Shown piece after piece: positions 54,558 to 63,304 of a stretch of 64,000 nt of DNA. The DNA is from Phormidium ambiguum IAM M-71 (GTDB lineage Bacteria; Cyanobacteriota; Cyanobacteriia; Cyanobacteriales; Aerosakkonemataceae), in assembly GCF_001904725.1 (NCBI RefSeq), contig NZ_MRCE01000011.1, forward strand, positions 156,543-220,542, written 5' to 3'. The stretch's first letter is position 1; each line of letters starts with the position of its first letter. The notes below the pieces were generated by a model. It ran no database searches, had not been told where the DNA came from, and saw nothing but the letters and a program-made list of their open reading frames with translations. The translations under genes and the position numbers were made by a program.

Positions 54558-55430
54558 ATGTTGGAGCAGAAATTAGAGCAATTAAAAAACATTTTTGCGG
54601 AAATGGATCGGGCTTTGATTGCTTATTCTGGAGGAATTGATAGTACTTTAGTGGCGAAAGTTGCTTATGATGTTTTGGGCGATCGCGCTTTAGCTGTAAC
54701 TGCGTCATCACCTTCTTTATTACCAGAAGATTTGGAAGATGCCAAAATTCAAGCACTCCAAATTGGGATTCCCCATCAAGTTATTCAAACTCATGAAATG
54801 GAGAATCCTAATTATACTGCTAACCCAGTAAATCGCTGTTATTTCTGCAAAAGTGAATTGCATGATACCCTAAAACCTTTAGCTTTAAGTTTGGGTTATC
54901 CTTATGTGGTGGATGGGGTAAATGCCGATGATTTAAGTGATTATCGTCCGGGAATTCAAGCTGCAAAGGAAAGGGGGGCGCGATCGCCTTTAGCAGAAGT
55001 AGGAATTACGAAATTGGAAGTGCGAGAAATTTCTAAATTTTTAGGACTTCCTTGGTGGGATAAACCTGCTCAACCTTGTTTAAGTTCTCGCTTTCCTTAT
55101 GGCGAAGAAATTACGATCGCTAAATTACAAAGAGTCGGAAGAGCAGAACTTTACTTAAGGAAGTTGGGATGGCAAAATTTGCGGGTGCGATCGACTGAAG
55201 ATACCGCAAAAATTGAATTAGCGCCAGAGCAAATTAAAGACTTTGTTTTAACTACAGATTTACCCCAGTTGGTAACAGCTTTTCAGGAATTTGGGTTTAT
55301 TTATGTCACTCTAGATTTAGAAGGTTATCGCAGTGGTAAATTAAACCAAGTGCTTCCCCCAGAAATTCGTAATATTAGGTTGCCCGAAAGTACAAAAGCA
55401 GAAGAGCAATTTTCTCCGGTTTCTAAATAA
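54558..55430 (+). CDS. larE: ATP-dependent sulfur transferase LarE
   Basis: A 290-residue PP-loop ATPase. ALIAYSGGIDSTLVAKVA is the PP-loop, and the conserved DGVNADDLSDYRPG and QPCLSSRFPYGE follow. LarE adds sulfur to the pyridinium dicarboxylate precursor of the nickel-pincer cofactor of lactate racemase. Cys174 is the expected sulfur donor or cluster ligand; Cys94 and Cys97 (NRCYFCKSEL) add two more, a set seen in LarE proteins that carry an iron-sulphur cluster. AAGGA precedes the ATG. No larA, larB or larC is in the window. Confidence 0.92.
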   Translation: MLEQKLEQLKNIFAEMDRALIAYSGGIDSTLVAKVAYDVLGDRALAVTASSPSLLPEDLEDAKIQALQIGIPHQVIQTHEMENPNYTANPVNRCYFCKSELHDTLKPLALSLGYPYVVDGVNADDLSDYRPGIQAAKERGARSPLAEVGITKLEVREISKFLGLPWWDKPAQPCLSSRFPYGEEITIAKLQRVGRAELYLRKLGWQNLRVRSTEDTAKIELAPEQIKDFVLTTDLPQLVTAFQEFGFIYVTLDLEGYRSGKLNQVLPPEIRNIRLPESTKAEEQFSPVSK

Positions 55431-56042
55431 CTCGATTTAAATGCAAAGCAGCGAACAAAGGCACTTTATTGTACTTTGGCGCTAACCGATGCGTAAATTA
55501 TTCAAGAAAATTTAGTCCTCTCAATTAATAAGAAGAGGACTAAAAATTTTTAGAAAAACTACCTAAATTACTTTTTTAACTGTTATTTTACTAATAGTAA
55601 GTTAGGTGACTAAAGTAAAATCAATCAAGTTAAAGAAACTCAACAAAGTAATCTAACACCCCTTGATACTTGGTTGATTTAGCTAATATAAAATTGTATA
55701 TTGGTGAACTTGTATAAAATCCAAATATACTATTAATTGCCAGTAGAATCGGAAATAAACAGTAAAAAAAATAATTGTCTTCAACAACTCAATTACAATA
55801 GAGGACTATTGACAAAAAAATTATGTAAAATGTACAATAATAAGATGCGTTTATCGCATTAAAGTAAGCCTCTCAAAAACTTGTATTTAATTTAAAAAAA
55901 TCAAAACAGTATTAAAATACACAAAATTTTATTAATAAGCAACTTTATCTCAAAAGTTTTTGGTAAAAGTTAATAGGAATATCCAATACCTGTTGATAAA
56001 CAACTAGGTTAAAGCCTAAATTTACAAGGCGGGCACTTAATT
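55431..56042. other. Gene-free 612-bp interval before pckA
   Basis: A very AT-rich region. It holds the larE terminator (55511-55551) and a small hairpin ATGCG-TTTAT-CGCAT near 55845-55859. No ORF or tRNA is present. Promoter elements of pckA must lie here but no pair is convincing. Confidence 0.45.
55511..55551 (+). terminator. Terminator after larE
   Basis: TTTAGTCCTCT (55511-55521) pairs with AGAGGACTAAA (55534-55544), followed by AATTTTT. Confidence 0.85.
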
Positions 56043-57716
56043 ATGGTGAACTCAAAAACTTACCCCCTAAATTCCCTGAATATGACGACTATTAGCCGTT
56101 TGGAACAAAGCTTTTTCCAAGTAGGCGAATCGAAGAATGGAAAAAGCCATAAGTTAGAATCTTTAGGAATTAAAAACTGCGGTCATGTGTATCGTAATTT
56201 ATCAGTATCGCAGTTAGTAGAACATACCTTAGCACGCCAAGAAGGTATTTTAGGTGAAAATGGTGCTGTGTTTGTGAAGACAGGTAAGTATACAGGTCGA
56301 TCGCCAAAAGATAAGTTTATAGTTGACGAACCAGGCATTCATGATGAAATAGATTGGAATAGTGTTAACTTACCGATTTCTGTAGAAAAATTCGATCAAC
56401 TATACAAAAAAGCACTTGCTTATATGCAAGGCAAAGATTTGTATGTTTTTGATGGTTATGTTGGTGCCGATCCGCAGTATCGGTTAGGTGTCAGAATCAT
56501 TAATGAATTTGCGTGGCACAATTTATTTGTGCATCAATTGTTTATTAGGCCAACAGCAGAAGAACTCAAGTATCATCATGCAGATGTTACAGTAATTTCA
56601 GTTCCCGGCTTACAAGGCGATCCAGAAAGTGATGGGATTCATAGCGAAGCATTTATTGTAGTCAATTTCTTGAAAGGAATCGTTTTAATTGGTGGGACGC
56701 ACTATGCTGGCGAAATGAAAAAATCCGTGTTTTCATTCATGAATTATTTAATGACGAAACGGAATGTTTTGCCGATGCACTGTGCAGCTAATATGGATGA
56801 AAATGGCAATACCGCTTTATTTTTTGGTCTTTCGGGTACGGGAAAAACTACTTTATCTGCCGATCCACAACGCCGTTTAATTGGTGATGATGAACATGGA
56901 TGGTCAACGCAAGGAATTTTCAATTTTGAAGGTGGATGTTATGCTAAAACGATTCGCCTTTGCCAGAAAAATGAACCACAAATTTGGGAAGCTTTGCGTT
57001 TTGGGTCGTTAATTGAAAATGTGACTATTGACCCAGAAAAACGAATTCCTGATTACAACGATAGTAGTGTTACTGAAAATACTAGGGCTGCTTATCCAGT
57101 AGAATTTATTCCAGATTGTGTAATTCCGGGGATTGGTGGTCATCCAAAAACTGTAATCTTTTTAACCGCTGATGCTTTTGGTGTTTTGCCTCCCATTTCT
57201 AAACTCACAAATAGACAGGCAATGTATCATTTCATCTCTGGTTACACCAGTAATTTAGCTGGTACAGAACGGGGAATTACTGAACCGCAAGCGACTTTTT
57301 CTTCTTGCTTTGGCAAACCATTTTTACCTCTGTCTCCTATTATTTATGCGGAAATGTTGTACGACAGAATTATTGAATACAATGCCGAAGTATATCTGGT
57401 AAATACTGGTTGGACTGGTGGGCCTTATGGAGTGGGTAAACGAATTGCGATCGCAGATACCCGTGCGATGATATCAGCTGCTTTAAATGGTGGATTAAAT
57501 CAGGTCAAATTCCGTCATCATCCTATTTTCCACATTTTAATTCCTGAATCAGTTCCGGGTGTAGATAGTAATATCTTAGATCCGATTAAAACATGGGCCG
57601 ATCCAGAAGCATATCAAGAGAAAGCCAAAGCTTTAGCAGAAAAGTTTGTGGAAAACTTCAAGCAGTACCAACGAGTACCGCGAGAAATTATGGAAGCTGC
57701 ACCTGGTTTAGGCTAA
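56043..57716 (+). CDS. pckA: Phosphoenolpyruvate carboxykinase (ATP)
   Basis: A 557-residue enzyme that interconverts oxaloacetate plus ATP with PEP, CO2 and ADP. The P-loop [12 protein letters not shown] and the metal-binding IGDDEHGW are intact. The oxaloacetate-site RSPKDKF, the lysine/histidine region [14 protein letters not shown] and [16 protein letters not shown] are also seen. The N-terminus has an ATG at 56043 and a second at residue 14. A clean terminator follows. In a photosynthetic cell it could serve gluconeogenesis, anaplerosis or a carbon-concentrating step. Confidence 0.95.
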   Translation: MVNSKTYPLNSLNMTTISRLEQSFFQVGESKNGKSHKLESLGIKNCGHVYRNLSVSQLVEHTLARQEGILGENGAVFVKTGKYTGRSPKDKFIVDEPGIHDEIDWNSVNLPISVEKFDQLYKKALAYMQGKDLYVFDGYVGADPQYRLGVRIINEFAWHNLFVHQLFIRPTAEELKYHHADVTVISVPGLQGDPESDGIHSEAFIVVNFLKGIVLIGGTHYAGEMKKSVFSFMNYLMTKRNVLPMHCAANMDENGNTALFFGLSGTGKTTLSADPQRRLIGDDEHGWSTQGIFNFEGGCYAKTIRLCQKNEPQIWEALRFGSLIENVTIDPEKRIPDYNDSSVTENTRAAYPVEFIPDCVIPGIGGHPKTVIFLTADAFGVLPPISKLTNRQAMYHFISGYTSNLAGTERGITEPQATFSSCFGKPFLPLSPIIYAEMLYDRIIEYNAEVYLVNTGWTGGPYGVGKRIAIADTRAMISAALNGGLNQVKFRHHPIFHILIPESVPGVDSNILDPIKTWADPEAYQEKAKALAEKFVENFKQYQRVPREIMEAAPGLG

Positions 57717-57766
57717 GTTTATAATTTCTTCTTTGTTGAGTTAGTTAATGGCTTTTATAATCTTTC

Positions 57767-57797
57767 TTAGGGTAAGTAATTCTTACCCTAATTTTTA
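57767..57797 (+). terminator. Terminator after pckA
   Basis: TTAGGGTAAG (57767-57776) pairs with CTTACCCTAA (57782-57791) over a 5-base loop, then TTTTTAT. It ends eight bases before the ribosome site of the next gene, so it may also limit read-through into it. Confidence 0.92.
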
Positions 57798-57820
57798 TAT
57801 CTTTGAGGAGTAAAAAATTA

Positions 57821-58507
57821 GTGGGTCTAAAACTAGAAAATGTCATTCCTTGGGGTCGCAGTTTTGATGAATATGTCAAGATGTTTAATCTCACACCAGA
57901 GGAGTTAAAGTTAAATATTTTAGATTGTGCTAGTGGCCCTGCTAGCTTTAACGCTGAAATGACTAAACAAGGATACAATGTAATATCTTGCGATCCTGTT
58001 TACTATTTTAGTGCAGAGGAAATTAAACAGCGAATTCAAGATACTTATTTAACAGTTGTTAATGGATTAAAAGCAAATTTAGATTGTTATGTGTGGCAGG
58101 ATATTACTTCTCCCGATCGCTTAGGCGAAGAACGTATGGCAGCAATGGAAAAATTTTTGCTAGATTTTGAATGTGGTCTGAAAGAAGGAAGATATCTACC
58201 ACATGGTTTACCAGTTTTACCTTTTAATAATTTTCAGTTTGATTTAGCTTTATGTTCACATTTCCTCTTTACTTATTCTGAGCAACTTTTAGAAGAATTC
58301 CATTTAGCTGCAATTCGAGAAATGTGCCGAGTTGCTAAAGAGGTGAGAATTTTTCCTTTATTAAATATATCGGGGGAAGTGTCACCAGTTCTAGAAAATG
58401 TGATGAATAAATTGGAAATGCAGGGTTATGATTTGGAAGTTCAACAAGTTTTATATGAATTTCAAAAAGGCGGCAACCAATTATTAAAGGTATGTCCGCC
58501 AAAATGA
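57821..58507 (+). CDS. SAM-dependent methyltransferase-like protein
   Basis: About 228 residues. The SAM-binding motif I is NILDCASGPASFNAEMTKQGYNV, followed by the acidic residue in ISCDP, and a later FDLALCSHFLF corresponds to motif IV. The glycine-rich loop is reduced (CASGPAS). The substrate is unknown. GAGGAG ten bases before the GTG at 57821 fixes the start; a TTG at 57803 lies upstream of the ribosome site. Similar standalone proteins are common in cyanobacteria. Confidence 0.78.
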   Translation: MGLKLENVIPWGRSFDEYVKMFNLTPEELKLNILDCASGPASFNAEMTKQGYNVISCDPVYYFSAEEIKQRIQDTYLTVVNGLKANLDCYVWQDITSPDRLGEERMAAMEKFLLDFECGLKEGRYLPHGLPVLPFNNFQFDLALCSHFLFTYSEQLLEEFHLAAIREMCRVAKEVRIFPLLNISGEVSPVLENVMNKLEMQGYDLEVQQVLYEFQKGGNQLLKVCPPK

Positions 58508-58511
58508 AAAT

Positions 58512-58877
58512 TTATATAGATGGTTGTACTTCGATCGGAACCAGAAAACAACCATTGATTCGCCAACTGCCATCCGGTTGTTTTTCCATCTGGTAAAGTG
58601 CCCTTCTAGGATTTCCTTCAGGATCGAGTACCAACACTGGTTGCGCTAAAGCACCGTTAACAATTGCCAGGTTTTCAAATATTACGGAACGAGGACGGTA
58701 GACTGCTTCGTAGGAAGATCTCACCATTTCCATAAAGTTTTCCGGGGTTTGGAAAGTAACTTGAATTCCTGGGGTAGCAAGCGAGAAAGCAGTAAAGGCA
58801 TCCTCATGCTGAAATGCTTCCAGTTGGCGTTCGATAACAAACCGGATGGCGGCGCGATCGCTATCTGTAATTTGCAT
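58512..58877 (-). CDS. DUF4864 protein
   Basis: A 121-residue soluble protein of the DUF4864 family (NTF2-like fold by sequence pattern). The conserved pieces are AIRFVIERQLEAFQHEDAFTAFSLATP, then FMEMVRSSYEAVYRPRSV and a C-terminal GSWRINGCFLVP. The family has no assigned role. It is convergent with the methyltransferase gene with only four bases between. Confidence 0.85.
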   Translation of the reverse strand: MQITDSDRAAIRFVIERQLEAFQHEDAFTAFSLATPGIQVTFQTPENFMEMVRSSYEAVYRPRSVIFENLAIVNGALAQPVLVLDPEGNPRRALYQMEKQPDGSWRINGCFLVPIEVQPSI

Positions 58878-59025
58878 CTGTTTTGCCTTTTTATCGTACA
58901 GAATATGACTTAGTAAACTAAACTAAATTCTATCTTCCTCAATTTTATCTTTCCCAAACTCCAAACCCCAGCCCCCAATTGTTTCAATAATGTTACAATG
59001 CAGGCCAAGTAATCCGGGATGACAC

Positions 59026-59271
59026 ATGAACTTTCAGGACGTTTTAAACCAAGCAATGCAGCTTTCCACCGTAGACAAGGTGCGTTTGATTCAGCAAATG
59101 GCGATGAATATTGAACGTGAAGTGGGAAATGGTCAATCTAACGCGCCGCAACCACCTGCTTGGAATCAGTCACAACCACCCGCTTGGACACCACCTTCCG
59201 AAGGACAAAGGCTTTCTAATCAAGAAGTTGACCAAGCGCGTTGGGAAGACTGGGCAAATTTCCCAGATTAA
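59026..59271 (+). CDS. Small protein with helical N-terminus and Pro/Trp-rich middle
   Basis: An 81-residue protein. The first 35 residues (DVLNQAMQLSTVDKVRLIQQ) look like a short helical domain of the kind seen at the N-termini of small cyanobacterial antitoxin-like proteins. The middle has three PPAW(N/T) units. The C-terminus is acidic (RWEDWANFPD). No toxin gene is adjacent. The family is not recognised. GGGATGAC sits before the ATG. Confidence 0.65.
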   Translation: MNFQDVLNQAMQLSTVDKVRLIQQMAMNIEREVGNGQSNAPQPPAWNQSQPPAWTPPSEGQRLSNQEVDQARWEDWANFPD

Positions 59272-59278
59272 ACAGTAA

Positions 59279-60166
59279 TTAATTACCAAAAGGCCAAAAA
59301 TTCCACTTAAATCCAGTTCTCGGTATACTGCGAGATTTTTGGATAAACTTCTCTTTAGCCCATCGTAAATCTAACTTTTGCTGATGTGCTTCCCACAGTA
59401 AACTAGCAGCTAATTGTAATAACAAAGGATGATTTTCACCCCATTGTCTAGCAATGTGTTGTGCTTCAGAAGTTAATGCTGCTTCACCACCCAAACTTGC
59501 AGGTAAACTTACTAACTCCTTAGCTTCTTCTTCAGTTAAGTTTCCCAACTGAATCACATCACCTAAATGGAAAAAGTTAGAAGTTAATTTGTAACGATGT
59601 TGGTAGTAACTTAATTTTCTGTGGGAAGCTATCACCAACATTAACATATTGCTATTCAGCAAAAACGACAAATTATCAAAAAATCCATCATTATATTCTT
59701 TTGGATGATGGAACAAAGCTTCAAATTCATCTAAGCAAAGAACAGGTAAAACCCCTTGTCTTTTCCACTCTCCCAACACCACTGAAAAGGTATGGCGTTC
59801 AAAGTTTTTGACATGAAATGGTTTAGTTAATACTTTTTGCGATCGCACTTTCGGCAAATTATACAACTCTCGAGCGATCGTCAAATAAAACCCCTCTTCC
59901 TGATGAAACAGCGGACTTGACAAATTAAAATAAGCCACCACATAACGTTGCGGATTTTGTACCCTTTGTTCGTAAGTCTGAAAAAAGTGATACAACAGCG
60001 AAGACCTACCAATTCCGCTTTTCCCCACCACATTAACGCTAACAGGTGGTGAACTAGTCATCCTTGCCGTAATCCCATCCAATTCAGCTTTACGTCCCAC
60101 AAAAAATCGTGGATCAGAAATCATTGACCCTGCTAAAAATGGATTAAAAGGCGATCCAGATGTCAT
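59279..60166 (-). CDS. AAA/STAND-like ATPase with altered Walker A
   Basis: A 295-residue protein. It starts with FNPFLAGSMISDPRFFVGRKAEL, the entry typical of Orc/STAND ATPases. Walker A is VVGKSGIGRSSLL, with Arg54 where Lys is usual, and Walker B VLCLDEFEALF is intact. LVIASHRKLSYYQH could hold sensor 1. A winged-helix-like end is suggested but not clear. The Arg may reduce ATP hydrolysis. Nothing in the surroundings fixes a role; similar proteins are frequent near signalling and defence genes. Confidence 0.75.
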   Translation of the reverse strand: MTSGSPFNPFLAGSMISDPRFFVGRKAELDGITARMTSSPPVSVNVVGKSGIGRSSLLYHFFQTYEQRVQNPQRYVVAYFNLSSPLFHQEEGFYLTIARELYNLPKVRSQKVLTKPFHVKNFERHTFSVVLGEWKRQGVLPVLCLDEFEALFHHPKEYNDGFFDNLSFLLNSNMLMLVIASHRKLSYYQHRYKLTSNFFHLGDVIQLGNLTEEEAKELVSLPASLGGEAALTSEAQHIARQWGENHPLLLQLAASLLWEAHQQKLDLRWAKEKFIQKSRSIPRTGFKWNFWPFGN

Positions 60167-60220
60167 GTTATCTCTAGTATGGAAGACCGCAGCAGTACAA
60201 TAACACAGAGTTATCTAATT

Positions 60221-60254
60221 TAGATCCCCGACTTCTTCAAGAAATCGGGATCTA
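60221..60254. repeat. Variant of the ATCCCCGACTTCTT palindrome
   Basis: TAGATCCCCGACTTCTT (60221-60237) and the imperfect complement ending TCGGGATCTA (60245-60254) face each other, with one base deleted on the right. It overlaps the stop codon of the aminotransferase gene (60252-60254). Confidence 0.65.
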
Positions 60255-61460
60255 AATAGTAAATTCTGACAGCACTTCTGCTAAATACTCATAATCTTTA
60301 GTTTTGTTATAAATTTGCGCCGAAATTCTCAGCAACTGTTGGGGATACTTTGGCCAATAAATCACGGGCACTTCAATTTTAAATCTTTCCCACAACATCT
60401 CTTGGATTGGTGGTATTGCCCTTGTCTTCACAAACTCACTACAATCATCAGGTAAACCTACTACCGCCATTGCCCCAATCATTTCCTCTGGACAAGGTGG
60501 CATAACATCTAAAACTTCGCAAAGTAAATCTCTCGCTTGTAACGCCAACGCCCGATTTCTCGCCCTTAATTCTGTCCATCCACCAGGTAACAAAGAACCC
60601 ATAAACTTAATCGCTTCTGGTACAGACAAATAAGCACTTGGGTCATCTGTTCCCATCCAATCAAATTCTAGCTGAAATAGTGATTTATCAGTACGCGGTG
60701 AGTTAGCACCGTGACTAATAGTCATCGGACGAATCAGTGATTGTCGGTCTTGTTTTACATACAGAAAAGCCGCACCTTTAGGCGCACACAACCATTTGTG
60801 ACAATTACCTGTGTAATATGTTGCTCCAATTTCCCACAAATTTAAATCTACCATTCCCGGTGCATGAGCACCATCTACCAAAGTATCAATGCCTCTATCT
60901 TTTAACTCTTTAACTAACTGCTGAATCGGAAAAATTAACCCAGTTTGACTAGTAATATGATCTAAAAGTGCCAATTTTGTCTGTGGCGAAACGCTTTTCA
61001 CCACTGCCTCAACTACTTGTTCTGGCGTGTCAATAGGAAAAGGTACTTCTGCAACTACTACCTTTGCCCCTGTTTTTTGGGCGACAAAATTCAATACATT
61101 GCAACAAGCATTATATTCTTGGCTAGTCGTCAGTAACTCATCTCCTGGACGAAAAGACAAAGAACGCAAAACTGCATTGATTCCAGTTGTGGCATTGGGA
61201 ACAAATACCAAATCTGAAGCATCTGCGCCCACAAACTCACCTAACTGATTTTTGGCTACATCTAGTAATGCTTCAAAGTCACGATAAAATTTCAGCGGTT
61301 GCCGTTCTAACTGTTGCCGAAATCGCTGTTGCGCTTCTAACACAGGAATGGGACAAGCCCCAAAAGAACCATGATTTAAAAAAGTTACATCTGGTTCTAG
61401 CAACCAAAACTTAGCCAAATCAGAAGTTGAAAGCTTAAAGTCTGAAACTCGCTCTTTCAT
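60252..61460 (-). CDS. Class V PLP-dependent aminotransferase (isopenicillin-N epimerase-like)
   Basis: A 402-residue fold-type I PLP enzyme. FLNHGSFGACPIPVLEAQ is the typical N-terminus. The pyridine-stacking and phosphate region is FVPNATTGINAVLRSL, the PLP aspartate is in DTLVDGAHAPG, and the Schiff-base lysine is in TGNCHKWLCAPKGAAFLYV. The family includes isopenicillin N epimerase, cysteine desulfurases and ergothioneine EgtE-type lyases; no beta-lactam or ergothioneine genes are adjacent, so the reaction is open. Its stop codon is inside a palindromic repeat, and the tRNA-Asn gene lies 18 bases upstream. Confidence 0.86.
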   Translation of the reverse strand: MKERVSDFKLSTSDLAKFWLLEPDVTFLNHGSFGACPIPVLEAQQRFRQQLERQPLKFYRDFEALLDVAKNQLGEFVGADASDLVFVPNATTGINAVLRSLSFRPGDELLTTSQEYNACCNVLNFVAQKTGAKVVVAEVPFPIDTPEQVVEAVVKSVSPQTKLALLDHITSQTGLIFPIQQLVKELKDRGIDTLVDGAHAPGMVDLNLWEIGATYYTGNCHKWLCAPKGAAFLYVKQDRQSLIRPMTISHGANSPRTDKSLFQLEFDWMGTDDPSAYLSVPEAIKFMGSLLPGGWTELRARNRALALQARDLLCEVLDVMPPCPEEMIGAMAVVGLPDDCSEFVKTRAIPPIQEMLWERFKIEVPVIYWPKYPQQLLRISAQIYNKTKDYEYLAEVLSEFTI

Positions 61461-61478
61461 TTTTATTCTTTTGGAAAA

Positions 61479-61823
61479 CTCCCCGGGTAGGATTCGAACC
61501 TACGACCAATCGGTTACACTTATCCCTACGTTTCCGTTGGGGGTGGACTATCTCATCATCCGCTTGGGATGTCGGGCGCTGTCGGATTTATTGGTTAGGC
61601 TCCTCATCCGTAGTCTCTGCTCCTTTCTGGCTACCTGTGAAAATCACTGCCTTTCACCAGACTTGGATCAGGGTTGCCGCCACCCGAAGTGCTGCGGTTT
61701 CCTTGAATTCACCCGATTTTCCGCTATCTGTCACCAGATAGGGCTGCTAGAGAATGCAAATTAGTTTAAACTAATTACATCTGTTTCTTACAGCCGACCG
61801 CTCTACCACTGAGCTACCGAGGA
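61479..61823 (-). tRNA. trnN: tRNA-Asn(GUU), interrupted by a group I intron
   Basis: Exon 1 (61790-61823) reads from TCCTCGG through the D arm to GTCGGCTGT. Exon 2 (61479-61516) reads from TAACCGAT through the TTCGAAT T-loop to CCGGGGAG. Joined, they make a 72-nt cloverleaf: acceptor TCCTCGG/CCGGGGA, anticodon stem GTCGG/CCGAT, loop CTGTTAA with anticodon GTT. The split lies between anticodon positions 35 and 36. No CCA is encoded. This assignment is unambiguous from base pairing; the mature tRNA needs splicing. Confidence 0.93.
61517..61789 (-). ncRNA. Group I self-splicing intron in tRNA-Asn
   Basis: The 273-nt intron has the group I hallmarks. Exon 1 ends in U and the intron ends in G. 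The exon end GGCTGT pairs with the internal guide GCAGCC (minus strand, 61747-61742), leaving a U-G pair at the splice site (P1). The P1 loop contains an 18-bp palindrome (61759-61776). Core motifs follow in order: P-like AATTCAAGGAAACC, Q-like GGCAACCCTGATCCAAG, R GCAGAGACTACGG and S GATGAGATAGTCC. This resembles the IC3 introns of cyanobacterial tRNA-Leu. No homing endonuclease ORF is present. Confidence 0.9.
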
Positions 61824-61912
61824 ATGTTTGCTCTTGCGAGCCACGATTAATAATACTAGCCGAATCTACAGGGGTTGTCAAGCACTTTGTGAGAATTTCT
61901 GAAAATTTTCGA

Positions 61913-62461
61913 TCACTTTAACCCGTAGCGCATTTGAGCAAGGCGCTTTTGCGCTTCTGGATCTAGGGAACTGAACAAAAAACGACTGGGTGATTGATTT
62001 TTAGATTTCTGTTTCCGACGCACCCGATGATAAGTCGATTCGACTTCTTGGACTAGCTTGTATGCGGACATCCATTCTGCGCCGTATCCGATAATGGTTA
62101 GTTGTTGTGCTCTGTCTGATGTTGCTACGATTAACCTACGTTCAAATCTCTGCAAATCATGACGTAAGGTGGCACAAGCTTTTTCAATATAAGTGTCTGC
62201 TGTTTGCCCAAAGTCTGTGAAATGAACAGACAAGTTTTCGGTGATTACTTCAATGTTTCCTGGTGAAGCGCGATAATGGGCATCAAATACTATCTGAGTA
62301 TGATAACCTTGATAGGCTGTGTAATCGATTAGGGATTCGATTAACTCTTCACGGGCGGCCTCTAATCCTTTGCGATCGCGCAAAGTAAGCAGTTTCTGCC
62401 AAGATCCTATGATGTTGTAGCCGTCCACTAGCAAGAATGCTGACGGCGAAGGTGGTGTCAT
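61913..62461 (-). CDS. NYN-domain (YacP/Rae1-like) RNase
   Basis: A 182-residue protein with a PIN-like NYN domain. The catalytic acids are in FLLVDGYNIIGSW (first Asp), QIVFDAHY (second) and IVATSDRAQQLTI (third and fourth). In Bacillus the relative Rae1 cuts mRNA on the ribosome A site. The C-terminal 40 residues are basic and would bind RNA. The target here is unknown. Confidence 0.88.
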   Translation of the reverse strand: MTPPSPSAFLLVDGYNIIGSWQKLLTLRDRKGLEAAREELIESLIDYTAYQGYHTQIVFDAHYRASPGNIEVITENLSVHFTDFGQTADTYIEKACATLRHDLQRFERRLIVATSDRAQQLTIIGYGAEWMSAYKLVQEVESTYHRVRRKQKSKNQSPSRFLFSSLDPEAQKRLAQMRYGLK

Positions 62462-62558
62462 TGTTCAATGCCAAATTTTGCTAAACTTAACATCTCTGAT
62501 ACTAATTCATAATCCTATCAGGAATCAAAGTTTGCATTTGGATTGGGAAAAGGTATGA

Positions 62559-62586
62559 GGCAGAAGGCAGAAGGCAGAGGGCAGAA
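62559..62586. repeat. Heptamer tandem repeat (STRR type)
   Basis: Four units GGCAGAA, GGCAGAA, GGCAGAG, GGCAGAA. Short heptameric tandem repeats of this kind are known in cyanobacterial genomes; related purine-rich tracts are near 63356. Confidence 0.85.
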
Positions 62587-62626
62587 GGTAAAAATTCCCC
62601 ATTCCCCTATCTCCTCTGTACTTCGA

Positions 62627-63304
62627 CTACGAATTAATTCCCTCTACCTTCATTAGGCGTTGTTTTAAGCGATCGGGATCGCCGCGATCGATCGGTTGAC
62701 CTTTTTCTAGCAGAAAAGCACCGTCGCAATAATTTAATTCATCTAAACGGTGCGTTACCCAAAGAGCGGTAATGCCTTGGGATTTAACCAAGTGTTGTAC
62801 TTGTTTAACTAAATCTAACTGACTGTCTGGATCTAAAAGGGCAGTAGGTTCATCTAATAGTAAGACTTCGCAACGACGAGCGATCGCACCTGCGATCGCC
62901 ACCCGCTGTTTTTGTCCCCCACTCAAAGCATAAATTGGTCTTCTTTGCAAAGGCCATAAATTTACAGCGGCTAAAGCTTCTTCCACTCGCTGACGCACCT
63001 GCCTTTGGGAAAGTTTTTCTGCCACTAATCCAAAAGCCACATCTGCGCCAACAGTTGGCATAACTAACTGATGATCGGGATTTTGAAACACAAAACCAAT
63101 TGGCTGGGAAATTTGAATTTCACCTGATGAGGGAGTTAATAATCCAGCCAGCAATCTTAACAAAGTTGACTTACCACTACCATTAGTACCTAAAAGCATC
63201 CAAAACTGTCCTTTCGGTACATCCAAAGAACAGGATTTGAATACTGATTCACCTTTAGGCCAGCTAAAGCAGAGATCGCGCACTATAATGGCAGACTCAG
63301 CCAT
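62627..63304 (-). CDS. Energy-coupling factor-type ABC ATPase
   Basis: A 225-residue ABC ATPase. Walker A is LLGTNGSGKSTLL, the Q-loop FVFQNPDHQLVMPTVGADVAFGL is the signature of ECF/CbiO ATPases, the LSGGQKQRVAIAGA signature and Walker B VLLLDEPTALLD follow, and the H-loop is WVTHRLDEL. It would power a vitamin or metal importer (cobalt, nickel, biotin or thiamine type). Membrane partners are not in the window. The ATG at 63304 has GGTGAT upstream; an extension to 63433 encodes an unlikely hydrophobic lead. Confidence 0.9.
   Translation of the reverse strand: MAESAIIVRDLCFSWPKGESVFKSCSLDVPKGQFWMLLGTNGSGKSTLLRLLAGLLTPSSGEIQISQPIGFVFQNPDHQLVMPTVGADVAFGLVAEKLSQRQVRQRVEEALAAVNLWPLQRRPIYALSGGQKQRVAIAGAIARRCEVLLLDEPTALLDPDSQLDLVKQVQHLVKSQGITALWVTHRLDELNYCDGAFLLEKGQPIDRGDPDRLKQRLMKVEGINS

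Noticed and set aside
61471..61764. 97-codon plus-strand ORF across the tRNA-Asn exon and intron
   Set aside because: It reads antisense through a tRNA exon and the ribozyme core. It is not a homing endonuclease and has no LAGLIDADG, GIY-YIG or HNH motif.
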